From positions 33,955,265-34,019,264 of the forward strand of contig NC_088303.1 of assembly GCF_032854445.1 (NCBI RefSeq): 64,000 bases of DNA, given 5' to 3'. The DNA comes from Liolophura sinensis. Taxonomy: Eukaryota; Mollusca; Polyplacophora; Chitonida; Chitonidae. Both the position numbers and the translations under genes were made by a program. The notes under the pieces are model-generated. The model saw only the letters and a list, made by a program, of their open reading frames with translations, was not told where the DNA came from and did not search any database. Below, piece by piece: positions 36,661-48,800 of this stretch. Within the stretch, counting starts at the first letter, position 1, and the number at the start of each line of letters is the position of its first letter.

Positions 36661-37030
36661 TTGGTGAGTGAGTGAGTGAGTGCTTGGGGTTTAACGTCGT
36701 ACTTAACAATTTTTCAGTCATAAGACGACAAAGGAATCATTAGAGTGCATGTAATGTGCCTCCTTGTTGCAGGACGGATTTTCACCGTTCTTTTATCTAG
36801 TGCTGCTTCACTGAGGCTCCTCACTGAAGGCAAGTAAGCCGCCCCACCCAAGCCATTATACTGATACGGGTCAACCAGCTGTTGCACTATCCCCTTCATG
36901 CTGAATGCCAAGCGAGGAAGTTACAACTTCCTCTTTTAAGGTCTTGGGTGTGACTCGACCCAAGATTGACCCTGTATCTACCGCTCCCGAAAAGGGCGCT
37001 TTACCAACCGTGCTATCAGGGGCGGGTGGA
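36661..37030 (-). mobile_element. SINE family B, full length, inverted
   Basis: Tail (GAGT)n, then GGGGTTTAACGTCGTACTTA and a body with CTAGTGCTGCTTCACTGAGG. The tRNA-like head is reverse-complemented (CTACCGCTCCCGAAAAGGG, ACCAACCGTGCTATCAGGG). Confidence 0.8.
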
Positions 37031-37199
37031 TCAGATTGGGTAGGACATTTGATTCATTATAAAGGCTGCAGTGACAAGGGTTGTACCAGTATGCATGGCC
37101 TTACCGATCATTGTCAGCAATACTAGCTGGTATGCAAGGAATCCAAAACCAATTTTTCTCCACTTCTCAGACATGGAGAATGTATGGATCAGACCTCAG

Positions 37200-37266
37200 G
37201 CACGAGATTTTCTTGAGTACCGGTTTGGTCTAAAACACCAGTCAAATAAATAAATAAATAAATAAT
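37200..37266 (+). mobile_element. SINE family A tail fragment
   Basis: TAAAACACCAGTCAAATAAA followed by more AAAT units. Confidence 0.7.
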
Positions 37267-38761
37267 GTGTGAGAGAAGTATGTGTCACTTTTTAGCTATG
37301 TGCAGCACTTTCCTGAAGTGTGAAGTGTATGCGGCTCTTTTTGGAAGTGTTAAATAAATGTAGTGCACTTTTCAGAAATGTAATATATGTGTGAATCACT
37401 TTTGTGAAGTGTGAATTGTGTGTGTAGCTCTTTTTTGAAGAGTTCAGTATGTATACATCACTTTTCAGCCAAATGTGAAATGTATGTGTAGCACCATTCA
37501 GATTTTTGAAACATCTGTGTGCAAAGATTTTTTTTTAATAATTTTTGGCAAAAAGCGTAAGTTCATATTATTTACAACTTCTACCCTGTACCTGGACTCC
37601 AAAGATCGGCCATGGTCCCCAAACTGTTCTAACTGGTCATTATAATAAAAAAATATGTACATGCATGATTTGAATACTGTTAGACAGAAGAAGGAAAAGA
37701 AAGTTTGAAATTTTAATAGATTGGAATACCTTCTATTCTCAGAAAAAAAAATCCCCAAAAGCCAGCCCATGTGAAGATCATGCACGTGGTTATTACCTGC
37801 TACTGTACTAGATAATTGGTTGAAGTTTGACTCTGACTTCATTTTTGACTGACTAATATTTAACAATAAGACATTTTTTTATGAACCTGATGTTGAATGT
37901 GTACAGTCTTTCATTGATACATGATTATGTGTTAAGACGTTGATGGGAAATTTAATTTATTTGTTCCTATGCTGATAACAGAATCCCCAATGTCTTTACA
38001 ACTGTCGATTGAATGTTTGATTTTAGAATGGATTTTTGATAAATTTAGGGTCTTATTTTTAAGTCTGAAAACCCAGCTTGGAATGCCATTAATGACCATG
38101 CAGAAGAGAAACTATGTTTGTTTTTGTTTTTTAAGATTCATAGTCCATTCTCACAAAACTTTGAAGTAAGTTTGGCATGACTTGTCAGTCATGGGGCCTT
38201 TGATAATAGTGTTATAACGTAGACAGTGTGACTTCCGAAAGAAAGTTATGAGACACTAAATTCATGAAGCTATGTGAAAGCAATCCAATATTTGATTCCA
38301 CTTACAGGTTCCAATGTTTATTTTTCTGTCTTAAGTTCAGATGATGTCCAATACTGATCCATGTTACATGTTGATAGTATATTCTGTTCATAATGGTCAG
38401 AGGAAGCTACATGTATCTGCTAGACAATGTAAACTTTTGAATTTGTCTCTGATCTAGTAGCAACACAGAGAACTCTGAACTCAATTTTTTTCTTTTACAT
38501 AATTATTTGGAACTTTTCTAATGTAAAGTTTATTGATCTAGAGTAAAGATTTTGACTTCAAAGGTAGCATGTCTTATGTGTTAAGAATGATAATTTCTAT
38601 AATGTATTTAAATAAGTAATTAACGCATCTTTCAAATTCTAGACTAAGTCATAATTGCCATCATGAAATCAATTTGGAACACTGTGAACTTACATTTTCC
38701 AACCTATTAACACCTTCTTAAGATCAGTGGAACTCTCAGAAGCAAGCCAAAATGAACCATA

Positions 38762-38895
38762 ACCTGCGGATGGTCGTGGGTTTCCCCCAGGCTCTTGCCC
38801 GGTTTCCTCCCACCATAATGCTGGCCTCTGTCGTATAAGTGAAATATTCTTGAGCACGGCGTAAAACACCAATCAAATAAATCAAATAAATAAAA
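38762..38895 (+). mobile_element. SINE family A copy, 5'-truncated
   Basis: CTGCGGATGGTCGTGGGTTT, TCCCACCATAATGCTGGCC, ATATTCTTGAGCACGGCGTA and an AAAT tail. Confidence 0.88.
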
Positions 38896-39178
38896 TGAGC
38901 CATGGACAAAATTTTAGGTTCTTTACGGTACTTCATTATTTGCTCTCAGCTTAGACTCAGTAGATCAGAAATAAATTTCAATCAAGGTAGAAGGAATCCA
39001 GTCTGATGTACTTGGATCCGAAATTATAATATGACCTTGCACAAGTCTATGCTTGTCTCCTAAGCAGATCCTTTTAAACAATTCCTTTGCATATTATGGT
39101 CCTGAAAATGTCCCGACTTAGATTGTACCATTGTGTGATGTGACAGTTATCGGTTAAGAAGGTTGTGAGTATACAATG

Positions 39179-39183
<5 letters not shown>

Positions 39184-39233
<50 letters not shown>
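39184..39233. repeat. (TA)n microsatellite
   Basis: 50-bp TA run. Confidence 0.95.
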
Positions 39234-39236
<3 letters not shown>

Positions 39237-40526
39237 CTGAAATTATATGATACATGTAAATACTGTTAACTTTTACAGTACTCACTAAACGTAGGCCTTA
39301 ATCAGATATTTTGTTTGGTGGGATTATTTTTTCAATTATTTTAATTCAATTATAAGATGGTGTTCCAGAATATACAATATACATGTTACTTATACTCATT
39401 TTCTTCTACAATCTCGCCATGCTTCTGGCAGAAATACTGCGAGTGTATTATTAAGCCTCAATCATTCATACGTGCGTCCTTTACATTCTTTAAATTTACT
39501 TATTTATCTGGCAGAGAAAGCCATGTAACATCTTCAAAAGTACCTTCGTTCAAATCTTTATTCAGGGGATTTTCAGCTGAACAGATGCTAAGCGAAATTG
39601 CCCCGTTAAAGCTTATAATCTGAACTCTATGGCACGAGGAAAAATAATTCAGTCCAGTGGACAATCCAGCATCGTGATCAGTCATTTGTAAATAAATATT
39701 CTGTCATCCCACCAAGTATGTCAATGCAAATAACGGTGGACTAAAACTATAGGCTGCCATTTTTTTTATTTCATGGCCATGTCTGTAACCAAGACGCGAT
39801 ATTGCCTGTGTTTGGTTTAGAGGGTATATTTACACGACTCAACCCCGTTCTTTCATATGTACCATAAACGGTCTTTAAAGCCCTTGTTGTAGTTATAGTG
39901 TATGTAGTGTAGCTGTGCGATAGTTTTAAAATATGGCTGTTGGCGAAGGTTGTTTAGGAACGAAGATAAATGTTTAGAATGGAAAATGACGATATTTTTT
40001 CAACTGAAATGAACACCCTATATGCATGTATATTCCCTCACTTCATGCCCCCCCCCCCCCACCCAATCCCCCAATCTCCCAATCTCCAGCCCCATCTCCC
40101 GCTCCGCACCAATGAAAGACACCTTCAACCCAATTGACTGTTCCTATCTCGCATGCCAAATACATCTTGTCAATAGACACGTAAAAGGAAACACGAAATG
40201 TTTTGGGTCCACTTAATACACAAAACTTGATCATCATAGGAAATCTGGATTATGCTAGCAAAGTCTTCACAATCTGTCAAAGAAAAATGTTTGGGGTCTT
40301 GATAATTTTTTTCGTAGGTTTTGTAAAACGCTGTTAGATGTAATTGTAATCTGTATCGCTGTTAGAGGCCGAACCATGAAGATCTGCGAAGGCTAATGTG
40401 TGAAATTGTTGGCCACTTCCTTATCATCAAGCGAATGGCGAACGTACATGTATTTATGTTAATCTAGTCTGTAGAGTCCTGTGATATTCTATTTAACACT
40501 GTCTGTTCGTGGGAAAGTCACTCAGC

Positions 40527-40658
40527 AACCTGCGGATGGTCGTGGGTTTGCCCCGGGCTCTGTCGGGTTTCCTTTCACCATAGTGCTGGCCGCCGTCGTA
40601 TAAGTGAAATATTCTTTAGTTCAGCGTAAAACACAAGTCAGATAAACAAATAAATGAA
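40527..40658 (+). mobile_element. SINE family A copy, 5'-truncated
   Basis: AACCTGCGGATGGTCGTGGG, GCTGGCCGCCGTCGTATAAG, tail AGATAAACAAATAAATGAAA. Confidence 0.85.
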
Positions 40659-41084
40659 AAAGAAGTCCATTCTTTTTAACTTTTAACTTAAAGATTTAAA
40701 CTTTGACTTGTGCTAGACTACCGATAGTTCTTCTGTGTGTACACATAAATATGTGCTTTTCAATAGAACTCTTCTAATTTGAATTGTCATAAAAACCGAA
40801 ACTTGTTTTTGTAATAAAGCCATGCATTTTTTATGACTTCGTGCCTTATGTTAATTATTGCACTTAAGCGAAAAAAAAACAAAAACAATATTGTGTTTAC
40901 ATGAGCTTCATCGAAAGCACTTTGCCACGGCAGGATACTTGTTTGCATTCGATAGACAATTGTTTCCCTTCACTCTACCGCTTCACTCTGCTGTAGAATA
41001 CAGTCTTCATATAGCAAGGTGTATTCTGGAGTCGCCATGGAAGTGCGTTACTGGTGAACGTTGCAGATGTCAGATATGTAACGA

Positions 41085-41189
41085 AGAGCTTCTCCCGGGC
41101 CCTGCCAAAATAATGCTATCCGCTATCATATAAGAGAAATATTCTTGACTACGGCGTAAAATAACATTCAAATAAATTCAGTAAATAAA
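41085..41189 (+). mobile_element. SINE family A copy, truncated
   Basis: CTCCCGGGCCCTGCC, AATATTCTTGACTACGGCGT, and the tail. Confidence 0.7.
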
Positions 41190-42173
41190 AATGTAGAGTA
41201 TGGTAAATGAAAAAACATGTGGCAAAAGAAGAGAAAACAATTTTTTTTTAGGGCATGTTTTATATTCGTTAATAACCGCTCTGTTTTTAGCATGTTTCCT
41301 GTCAGTGGTCAGAAATATTAGAAAATTACGTCCTCGATGAACATATTTGGTGAAACGTTACCATGGAACACAAAGGATTTAGTGAATCAAAATAGAAATC
41401 AACTGACAAAACGACAGATTTTTAGACATCACTCTTTATTAATGAGTTCAAGCTATTAACCCATGTAGGTATATCATTGAAAAATTATCACAATCAAGTC
41501 TCAGACGGTTGAGTGAAGAATCCAAAAATACACTTTATACGTATATATTTATGCCGATATTAAGCTAATATTAACGTCAAGGCAAAGTAGTAGAAAAACA
41601 TCATTTCATTTTACCTACAAAGTTTTTTGTCTTACAAAATGTTGCCATTGTAACGGATCTTACATAAGATCTTTCACCATGCAGGTTCCAGGAGAGCGGA
41701 GAGAAAGTGTACTAAGTGAGAGATATTCGGTTTCAACAGTTTACTAGGCTGGAAAAGATCATGAACAGTAAAACGATATCTGAAAATATAAGCATTTATA
41801 AACAGTTACACATTCTCCCTCGGAAAGTCTTGAAATTATACACTTATTGTGAACAAGAGTAACCAGGAAGATTATCACAGACAATCAGACGTTATTTACA
41901 CAGTTTTCAGCGTGATTATTTGGTCGATTGGCTCTTTTGACTGAGGAGAATTATTAGTGTATTACGATATGGACGTATTTAAAGCAGTTTGCTGAATTGC
42001 CTCCCCTGGGTCGTCACAGCATCTTCACGGTTGCACAACATCATGCAAGCCTAACCGAGGTTCAGACTTAAACAGAAGGTCGAGAAAAAGTCAGCATTTT
42101 AAGAGTACATGGAATCCGACACTACTGTGACTTAAGCCCTTACTTGCAAAAATACAATTTTATTCAGCTAAAA

Positions 42174-42350
42174 TATTTATTTATTTGATTGGTGTTCCAC
42201 ACTGCAACATAAGAATATTTCACTTATATATCGGCGGTTAGGTTAATGTGGGGAGGAAACAAGGTCGGACAGCGGGGGGCAACAGGTCAGAGTTCAGAGG
42301 AACCCCCGCTCTAGCCCAGATGCTTTACTAATTTTCCGACGTTGAGTGGC
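42174..42350 (-). mobile_element. SINE family A, diverged, inverted
   Basis: ATTTATTTATTTGATTGGTG, AGAATATTTCACTTATATAT, then a degraded body. Confidence 0.6.
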
Positions 42351-42366
42351 AGCATCATGTTGATTA

Positions 42367-42580
42367 CGTGTTTGATTGGTGTTTTACGCCGTACTCAAGA
42401 ATACTTCACTTGTTCGACGAAGGCCATCATTATGATGGGAGGAAACCAGACAGGGCTAGGGAAAACCCATTACCATCTGCAGGCTGCTGACAGACCTTCC
42501 CACGTACAGCCGGAGAGGAAGCCAGCATAAGCTGGACTTGAACTCACAGCGAACGCATTGGTGAGAGGCTAATTGCTAAC
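42367..42580 (-). mobile_element. SINE family A, inverted, long copy
   Basis: TGGTGTTTTACGCCGTACTC, ACGTACAGCCGGAGAGGAAG, TGGACTTGAACTCACAGCG (B box) and a head remnant. Confidence 0.82.
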
Positions 42581-43100
42581 GGCCGCAGCGTCATGTGTGT
42601 CTGGCGTCTTCGGCATAGTATTTCGGTGAGGCAGCACTTTAAATTTTAGGCATTTTGACCGGCCTCCTACATGGAAACACCGTTGTAATATAACAGAAAT
42701 ATTAACGGTACGGTAAAAGCAACACTGAAGACAAACGTTTTCGTGTCTCCGCGATGCAGGTGAGCTTCTTAAAGTAATAGAATACCCACCAAAGCGTCCG
42801 TGGAAAAATCATTGAAAACTATTTTTTTGTAGTTGTGTTTTCCCCTATGAACGAACAAAACGAAGTCTAAAATTTGAAATTTATTAACCAATTTAGATAT
42901 CACAAAACGTCAGATTAATTCCAAAATACTAAATGTAATGTCTGAGATATGTGGATAAGTAGTCATCACATCTGTAAACGTCACAAGACTTTCACCCAAA
43001 GATGAAAATAAAAGTATAAAAACTAAGTTTACATCTCTGGCTTTCAACGGTATCGACCATTTAATTTTAATTTAAATTTCATCTGTAAACAATAAATAGC

Positions 43101-43106
43101 TTTATT
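43101..43106 (-). terminator. Candidate poly(A) signal for DCX-EMAP
   Basis: AATAAA on the - strand (TTTATT here) lies about 260 nt beyond the TGA at 43368. It is a canonical hexamer at a plausible distance, with no further proof. Confidence 0.4.
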
Positions 43107-43367
43107 ATAGGATACACATGTAGTTTTCAATGGCCTTACATATTTTGAGGGTAATCTTCCACTTTAATCGCTTGACCAGCATATGCAGAAAAACGGGAAG
43201 TAGGCCTATCACAGAAATAAGCAGCAGTCTGCTCACAGTGTGGATCTTAACTGCATTAAGCTAAGACGGCTCCACACTCAGTTCAACTGAATCGGCCATG
43301 TTTATCACAGAAATGGCGGGCAAGCTAACAGCAGTTCCTTCTGTATGATGAGAGATCTCGTGCTGTC

Positions 43368-43505
43368 TCACGAGAGAAGTGGTTTCAAAGCCCACTGCAT
43401 CAAGACGGCCTCTGTACCGCCAGCTGAGATGATGTACCTGTCTTCCATAGCGAACTGGACACTCGTCACTTGTGAGGAGAATGACTTCTTCGAGTAACAC
43501 TGTGC
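43368..43505 (-). CDS. DCX-EMAP: DCX-EMAP exon 19: last WD strands and stop
   Basis: 45 codons plus TGA (43370-43368), phase 0. It encodes [16 protein letters not shown] and [11 protein letters not shown], the usual EMAP C-terminus. Acceptor CGTTCTCCAG. Confidence 0.9.
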   Translation of the reverse strand, partial: AQCYSKKSFSSQVTSVQFAMEDRYIISAGGTEAVLMQWALKPLLS

Positions 43506-45774
43506 CTGGAGAACGATGCAAAAATTGGAGTACATTTAAAGAGTACAGAACATAACAACTATATCCTGGGCGAAAATTATGATATTACCGGGTGAGAATA
43601 TAGACCGTGGCCTACACTGGATTAAAATGGCAGTTTACGTTTGCGTTGAGCAGGACAGAGATGTTACCAGCTTTATACCTATACATGTATTGTAGGCCCT
43701 GAAAATAGATTTCCACAAATCACGGTTGTGCACATTGATTACAATGAGAATATCGCTTGTCTTTTTTGTTAGTCTATGCACCCCTTCTCAGATGTTTATT
43801 GTGAAGAACTGATTCTTCAATGAATTGACGCCACTCTACCACGTGGTACATCCTCAACGTTCAAATTCCCCGTGAACATTTCCCGCCTAAACAAGTCAGT
43901 TCAAGTTGTTTAAAATCACATCATTTAAAGCCATTACGCCGCATTTCTTGGGAACTACCGCTTTGCCTTACCGGCAACGGCAACGGCAACAGTGACGTAT
44001 CACAGAAGACGAGAAGAGACCACCGCTTGAACCGTCCAGTTTTATGCGGGTAGTTTTTGCAGACGTGAGTGGAAGTGTGTAGGTTTCTCACCTTCTGACA
44101 AGAGCTAGGGTACTTGTACAGCTTCACTGACCCACTGTTTGTCCCCACAGCCAGGTACTCCCTAAAGCCCGATCGACTCACACAGCGGATGTCCTCACCC
44201 GCCTTCAGGTTCGTCCAGGGGCCTATACGTGCATGAGGGATAATGGGGGTTAGCGTACTTACTGATACATCCATAGATTGATGGGCTCCGGGATCCCGAA
44301 GGTGTCTTAGACTGAATGAAAATTAGCGTCTAAGTTCAAACCTTAATATCAAAACAGCTTGTTGAGCTAAAATTGTGACTCTCGTTAAGTTGTCTTGGGC
44401 CAAAAATGAAAATTAGCGTTTAAGTTCAAACCTAAGTTCAGGTACAATACTAGTGTGAATTAAGACTAATACAACTCGTGATCCAGGAATACCAACGAGT
44501 GCTGTGAATTAGTAAAAAGTGTTCTAACAAAAAGTTGTATTAGACCTTCATGACAAAAGTTCAGGAATAATACAACAAGTTAAGACGGCTTTGTGATTTC
44601 AGGGGCCACTGTGTTCTTTCAAGATTTCTCCTGCGCCGCTCAAGTATAGGTTGCAAATACCTAGGCCTATATGCACAAAATTAAACTTTTTTACGTATCC
44701 TTGGGGTTTAAAGTCATACTTAACAATTCTGCATTCATATGACGACGCGGAGTCATTAGGTGCCCGTACTTATATTAGTCTGCCGCCACTGATGTATCAA
44801 GCCGAATACACCACACTCAGTCACATTATACTCACTCTGGGCCAACCAGTCCTGTATTCTCGCTCTAACCTTTCAGTGCCAAGTGTGTTTAGCTCGCAAA
44901 GCGTAAGTAAGGGAACACAATCGGTGAGAGACTACCGCACTTTGTGCAATTTTTAAAGCACAAATTAAGTACTCGAGAGTCATCCCCGTCTTGGTCCTAG
45001 CTGACACACGGACAGCTGTTAATTTCAGACATGCAATATCTGTAGAATTTTCGGGCGTAGGCAATGGCGGATTTCCCAACGGAATAGACTACGTTGGATA
45101 AACACACGGTTGAGGACATTTCTTATAGATCCAAATATCTTGAACATTCACTTCAAGGTACCTATTACAACATGTAACAACCTTAGTGAGCACGTTGTTA
45201 ACACCTACATAGCACAAACCTAGACTTAAGTTATTGCAATCGTTTAAAACTCGCGCAACAACAATATTTCAATAATAAAAGAATATTCACTTGAAAAATG
45301 TAAACAACGCGAACTACTATAAACGGCTATATGTACAACAACTGTATTCTCATATTGATACACCTACCTATGATGTTATAGGACAACACGCATGTTTGTG
45401 TGGACCAATCCACGTCACGCATCGCCCTGACAGAAGTCACGTGATTAAGGTCTTCCACTTCCCCTGTAAATCAAGTGGTGTTTTTTTTTTAAATAACGTG
45501 CACGTGTTCGAACAGGTGTTTGATAACGCCTATAAACTTTCTCAAATCAAAAATGTTATTCGACTTTTTTTACATTTTGTTCATTTTTTTTAGGTTTCTA
45601 TGTTATCAAATTGAAGTTTATAAAGACGATCTCCGTTTACAGATTCCTTTAATGAAGCAAAAGAAATGCGATAATCAGCATATACCTGAACTGAAATTAT
45701 TATATTAAAACATAATTAGCACATAAACAGAATCCATGAATATCACCGTTCCACCCAAAAGGCCTGGGTGGGAC

Positions 45775-45813
<39 letters not shown>

Positions 45814-48800
45814 CCAGGCAGGAAAGTCTGATTGCCAAATGTAATAATTAAATTAAACGGATTTAGAAAAGCGTACAGAAGAAGAGGTCGTAATCAGCAG
45901 AAACTGTCTGTAGAAACTTGTTATCACTGGACCAGTCCATTTGAGTCACGGCATTCTTGTGTCCCTAGAAGAAAACAATCGCGCAGAAATATAAAATAAT
46001 GTTAAACAGTGCCATGAATCGACAAAGGAAGGCATCAGTGTCAGAGGCCTAAATGTCTGTGCTAACGCTGACTAAGGAGTAACCCTTATGAAAACTCAAA
46101 ACAACAGTACGTAATTCTATATCGGATATATGAAATTTTGGTAACCGACCCAATACAAACCTGTGTTAGTTGAACATTGATGTTTGTTGTGCTAATGCAG
46201 AATTTATTTACTTAATTATTTACTTTCTCTTTTATTTACTTATTTCATTGTTATTTAATATTCAAGAAAATTTCACCCATAGGATGACAGTCAGGATTAT
46301 GGGTGGAATAAACCAGAGTTACCAGTGCAAAACACCGATTTTTGGTAAGTTATTGGCGAACTTTTCCACCCGTAACGTATATATATATATATATATGGAC
46401 ACCATACTGCAGGAAGACAATTGTCGTCACCAAGCCCCACGAGCAGTGATGGTAATGCAGAAAACACACGCCAGAATGTAACTAAATTTTCTAGAGATCT
46501 ATTCATTAATTTGGTTTCTTCCTAACAATCTAATAGCCCAAAATCAGAGCCAAACAAAAATACCTCCTACCTGCAGATTGCCAATCTTCCTCAGGTAAAA
46601 GCCGTCATCCATCACTTCATACAGACAGACGGTGCCATCTTGGCAGCCCGCGGATACCGTCTGGCCGTCTGCAAGCATGGTCAATTAAATAATGGACGAA
46701 ATTTTAAAATGTACCAAAAGTCAAAAAATAATGAGCACAGCTGGAACGTAACAGAGGACTGCGCCCATTTCAAATTATTATTATTATTTTTTTTTTACAT
46801 TTTCTTTAGCAAGAAATTCCTCAAATGTAATTGTTTTCTAAGGTAGACTTCTTACCACATTTCCCCCACATGTTTTTCACATTATTCTGAGTGCCTAAAA
46901 ATCCAATAAAAACCGATTTCAATCACCCTGAGCCAGTGCACCACAGATGGTTTTGAAGAAAATGTTCCGAAGATAAGCCAGGGAAACTCTTACGAGCAAA
47001 GTGATGTCACACCACTTAGTTGTTGCTCCTGTAGTATTTTATCCTTTTTTCATGGCGGAAAAACTATTTTAGGGTACAGTTTTGCGCAAGGTTTTGATTG
47101 CCACGGACTGTCACAACGTTTATATCCATTAATTATTGAACGATTTGAGTGACTTACGAACAGAATTCTTGACTGGATGTTCGTCTATGTATGTTTGCTT
47201 TGGGTTTTAGGTCATACTTAACAATTTTAGTTATATGACGACAAACTGGATGTTCGTGACGCACTGGTTGACTTATTACTGAATTAAAAGAGTGATAAAC
47301 TCATTGATACATTTCTTAAACGTATTTCTGATCTGACTGTTCGAATGATCATGTTTGATGAAGACATTAAGTACATACAATAACAGTTGGACCGAGCAGC
47401 TTATAGCTGAACTGATTGACCTTACTGGCACAATTGTTCTCCACACATGAACTGGTAAATGTACCCATGAGCTGATCCAGCTGATATGGGACACGCTGTG
47501 CTTGTGATGATTTTTAACAACCAAGGCCCAGGGAACAACTGAACACGGAAATCTTGACAATTACCTGTGACTTAAAGACTATGATAGTATCCTTGTTAAT
47601 GGATGGAGGAAACCATTACATCTCTCTATGCTCTAAGCTACACTGCGTATTAGTAATGTCACAAAAACTCACTGGGAGAAAATCTGACGACAGTGATCTT
47701 ATCCAAGCTGACTTGTGTCGCAGAGATGTTAGACCCATTTCCGGCACTCATCACAATCAATTTCCCATCCGTTGTCCCAACGACGAGAAGATTTCCACTT
47801 GGGTCGATTGTCATGGATACACAAGGTTTCTACAGTTATAAACATAAATGAGAATAAAGCTATAGAACATGCAAACGGTTCTTAAGTTTACATCAGAATA
47901 ATATGTTTGGTGAACCCGATGTGACGATCCGTTACAGAATACTAAAGCTGGGGTGTCTGAATATACACGTAATAAGTTATTCACCACAGCATTGATTGTT
48001 GCTTTCAAGTTCTTGGCTCTTTAAAGTCTTGTCGTTATAAACGTTTTTAGGTCTTGTATCCAGCATAAACTTGCTCTCAAATTTACGGAAAACTCATGCT
48101 TCTCTCTTGAATAATAGCAAGCAACTGTACACTAACAATTTAATTTCTTGACTGTTAAGGTTTTAACATTATAAACGTTTTTCCTTCTTCTATCCTCCAA
48201 CAATGGGACACAAAGTTCACTTGTTAAATTCTCAAATCCTTTTTCTATAAATGACGTCGCCTTATGGCCCTACAACATTTAAACTGTCCCCAGTTACTAA
48301 AAGTTACAAGAAATCATGATTGCGAAAGTGGTCCATGGAAGATATACGCATGGCTTAAGGTATTGGCAGACGTATGTTTCGTGTTTTAGCGTTCGAATTG
48401 TAGGTATAAGTGCTCTAGGTTGTACCCACCTCTACCTGAATCCTCCATGCTACCGTGTGCATGATGGTAGACCATCTACACACCTGCATGTCAAACCCAG
48501 CCGTGAAGAAACAGGGTTCCTTGGGGTGGACAGCCAATGCCCAAAGCTTGTCACTGTGCCCCTGGAAACATCCATTTTGAGTATTACCAGTGTCCATTAT
48601 TGACAGCAATACTGATAGTAGTAGTGTTCACGGCTAAACATCATTCACCAATGGTAAAACTGATTACGACATATACATTTTGGAAAAGGTCGCTGGCATA
48701 ACCATGTTCTACTGATAATAGAGACCTTTAACAAGAAGTTACAAGTTCGACTCGTAACTTCAAACTAAAAAAGGTAAACTAATTGTAATTTGAAGTTAAT

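Larger units (their letters stand above)
36173..43100. other. Intergenic region between two convergent genes; no gene seen
   Basis: Only SINE copies, a TA tract and a C-run are recognisable. Open frames such as 39357-39623 and 40858-41133 lack coding composition or splice context. Confidence 0.6.

Noticed and set aside
39357..39623. 88-codon frame on +
   Set aside because: AT-rich codon content, no splice context, no recognisable motif.
44873..45079. 68-codon frame on -
   Set aside because: It overlaps a family C SINE and does not fit the DCX-EMAP phase chain. The real exon 17 is at 45368-45463.
48316..48603. 95-codon frame on +
   Set aside because: Shadow of DCX-EMAP exon 13 on the opposite strand.
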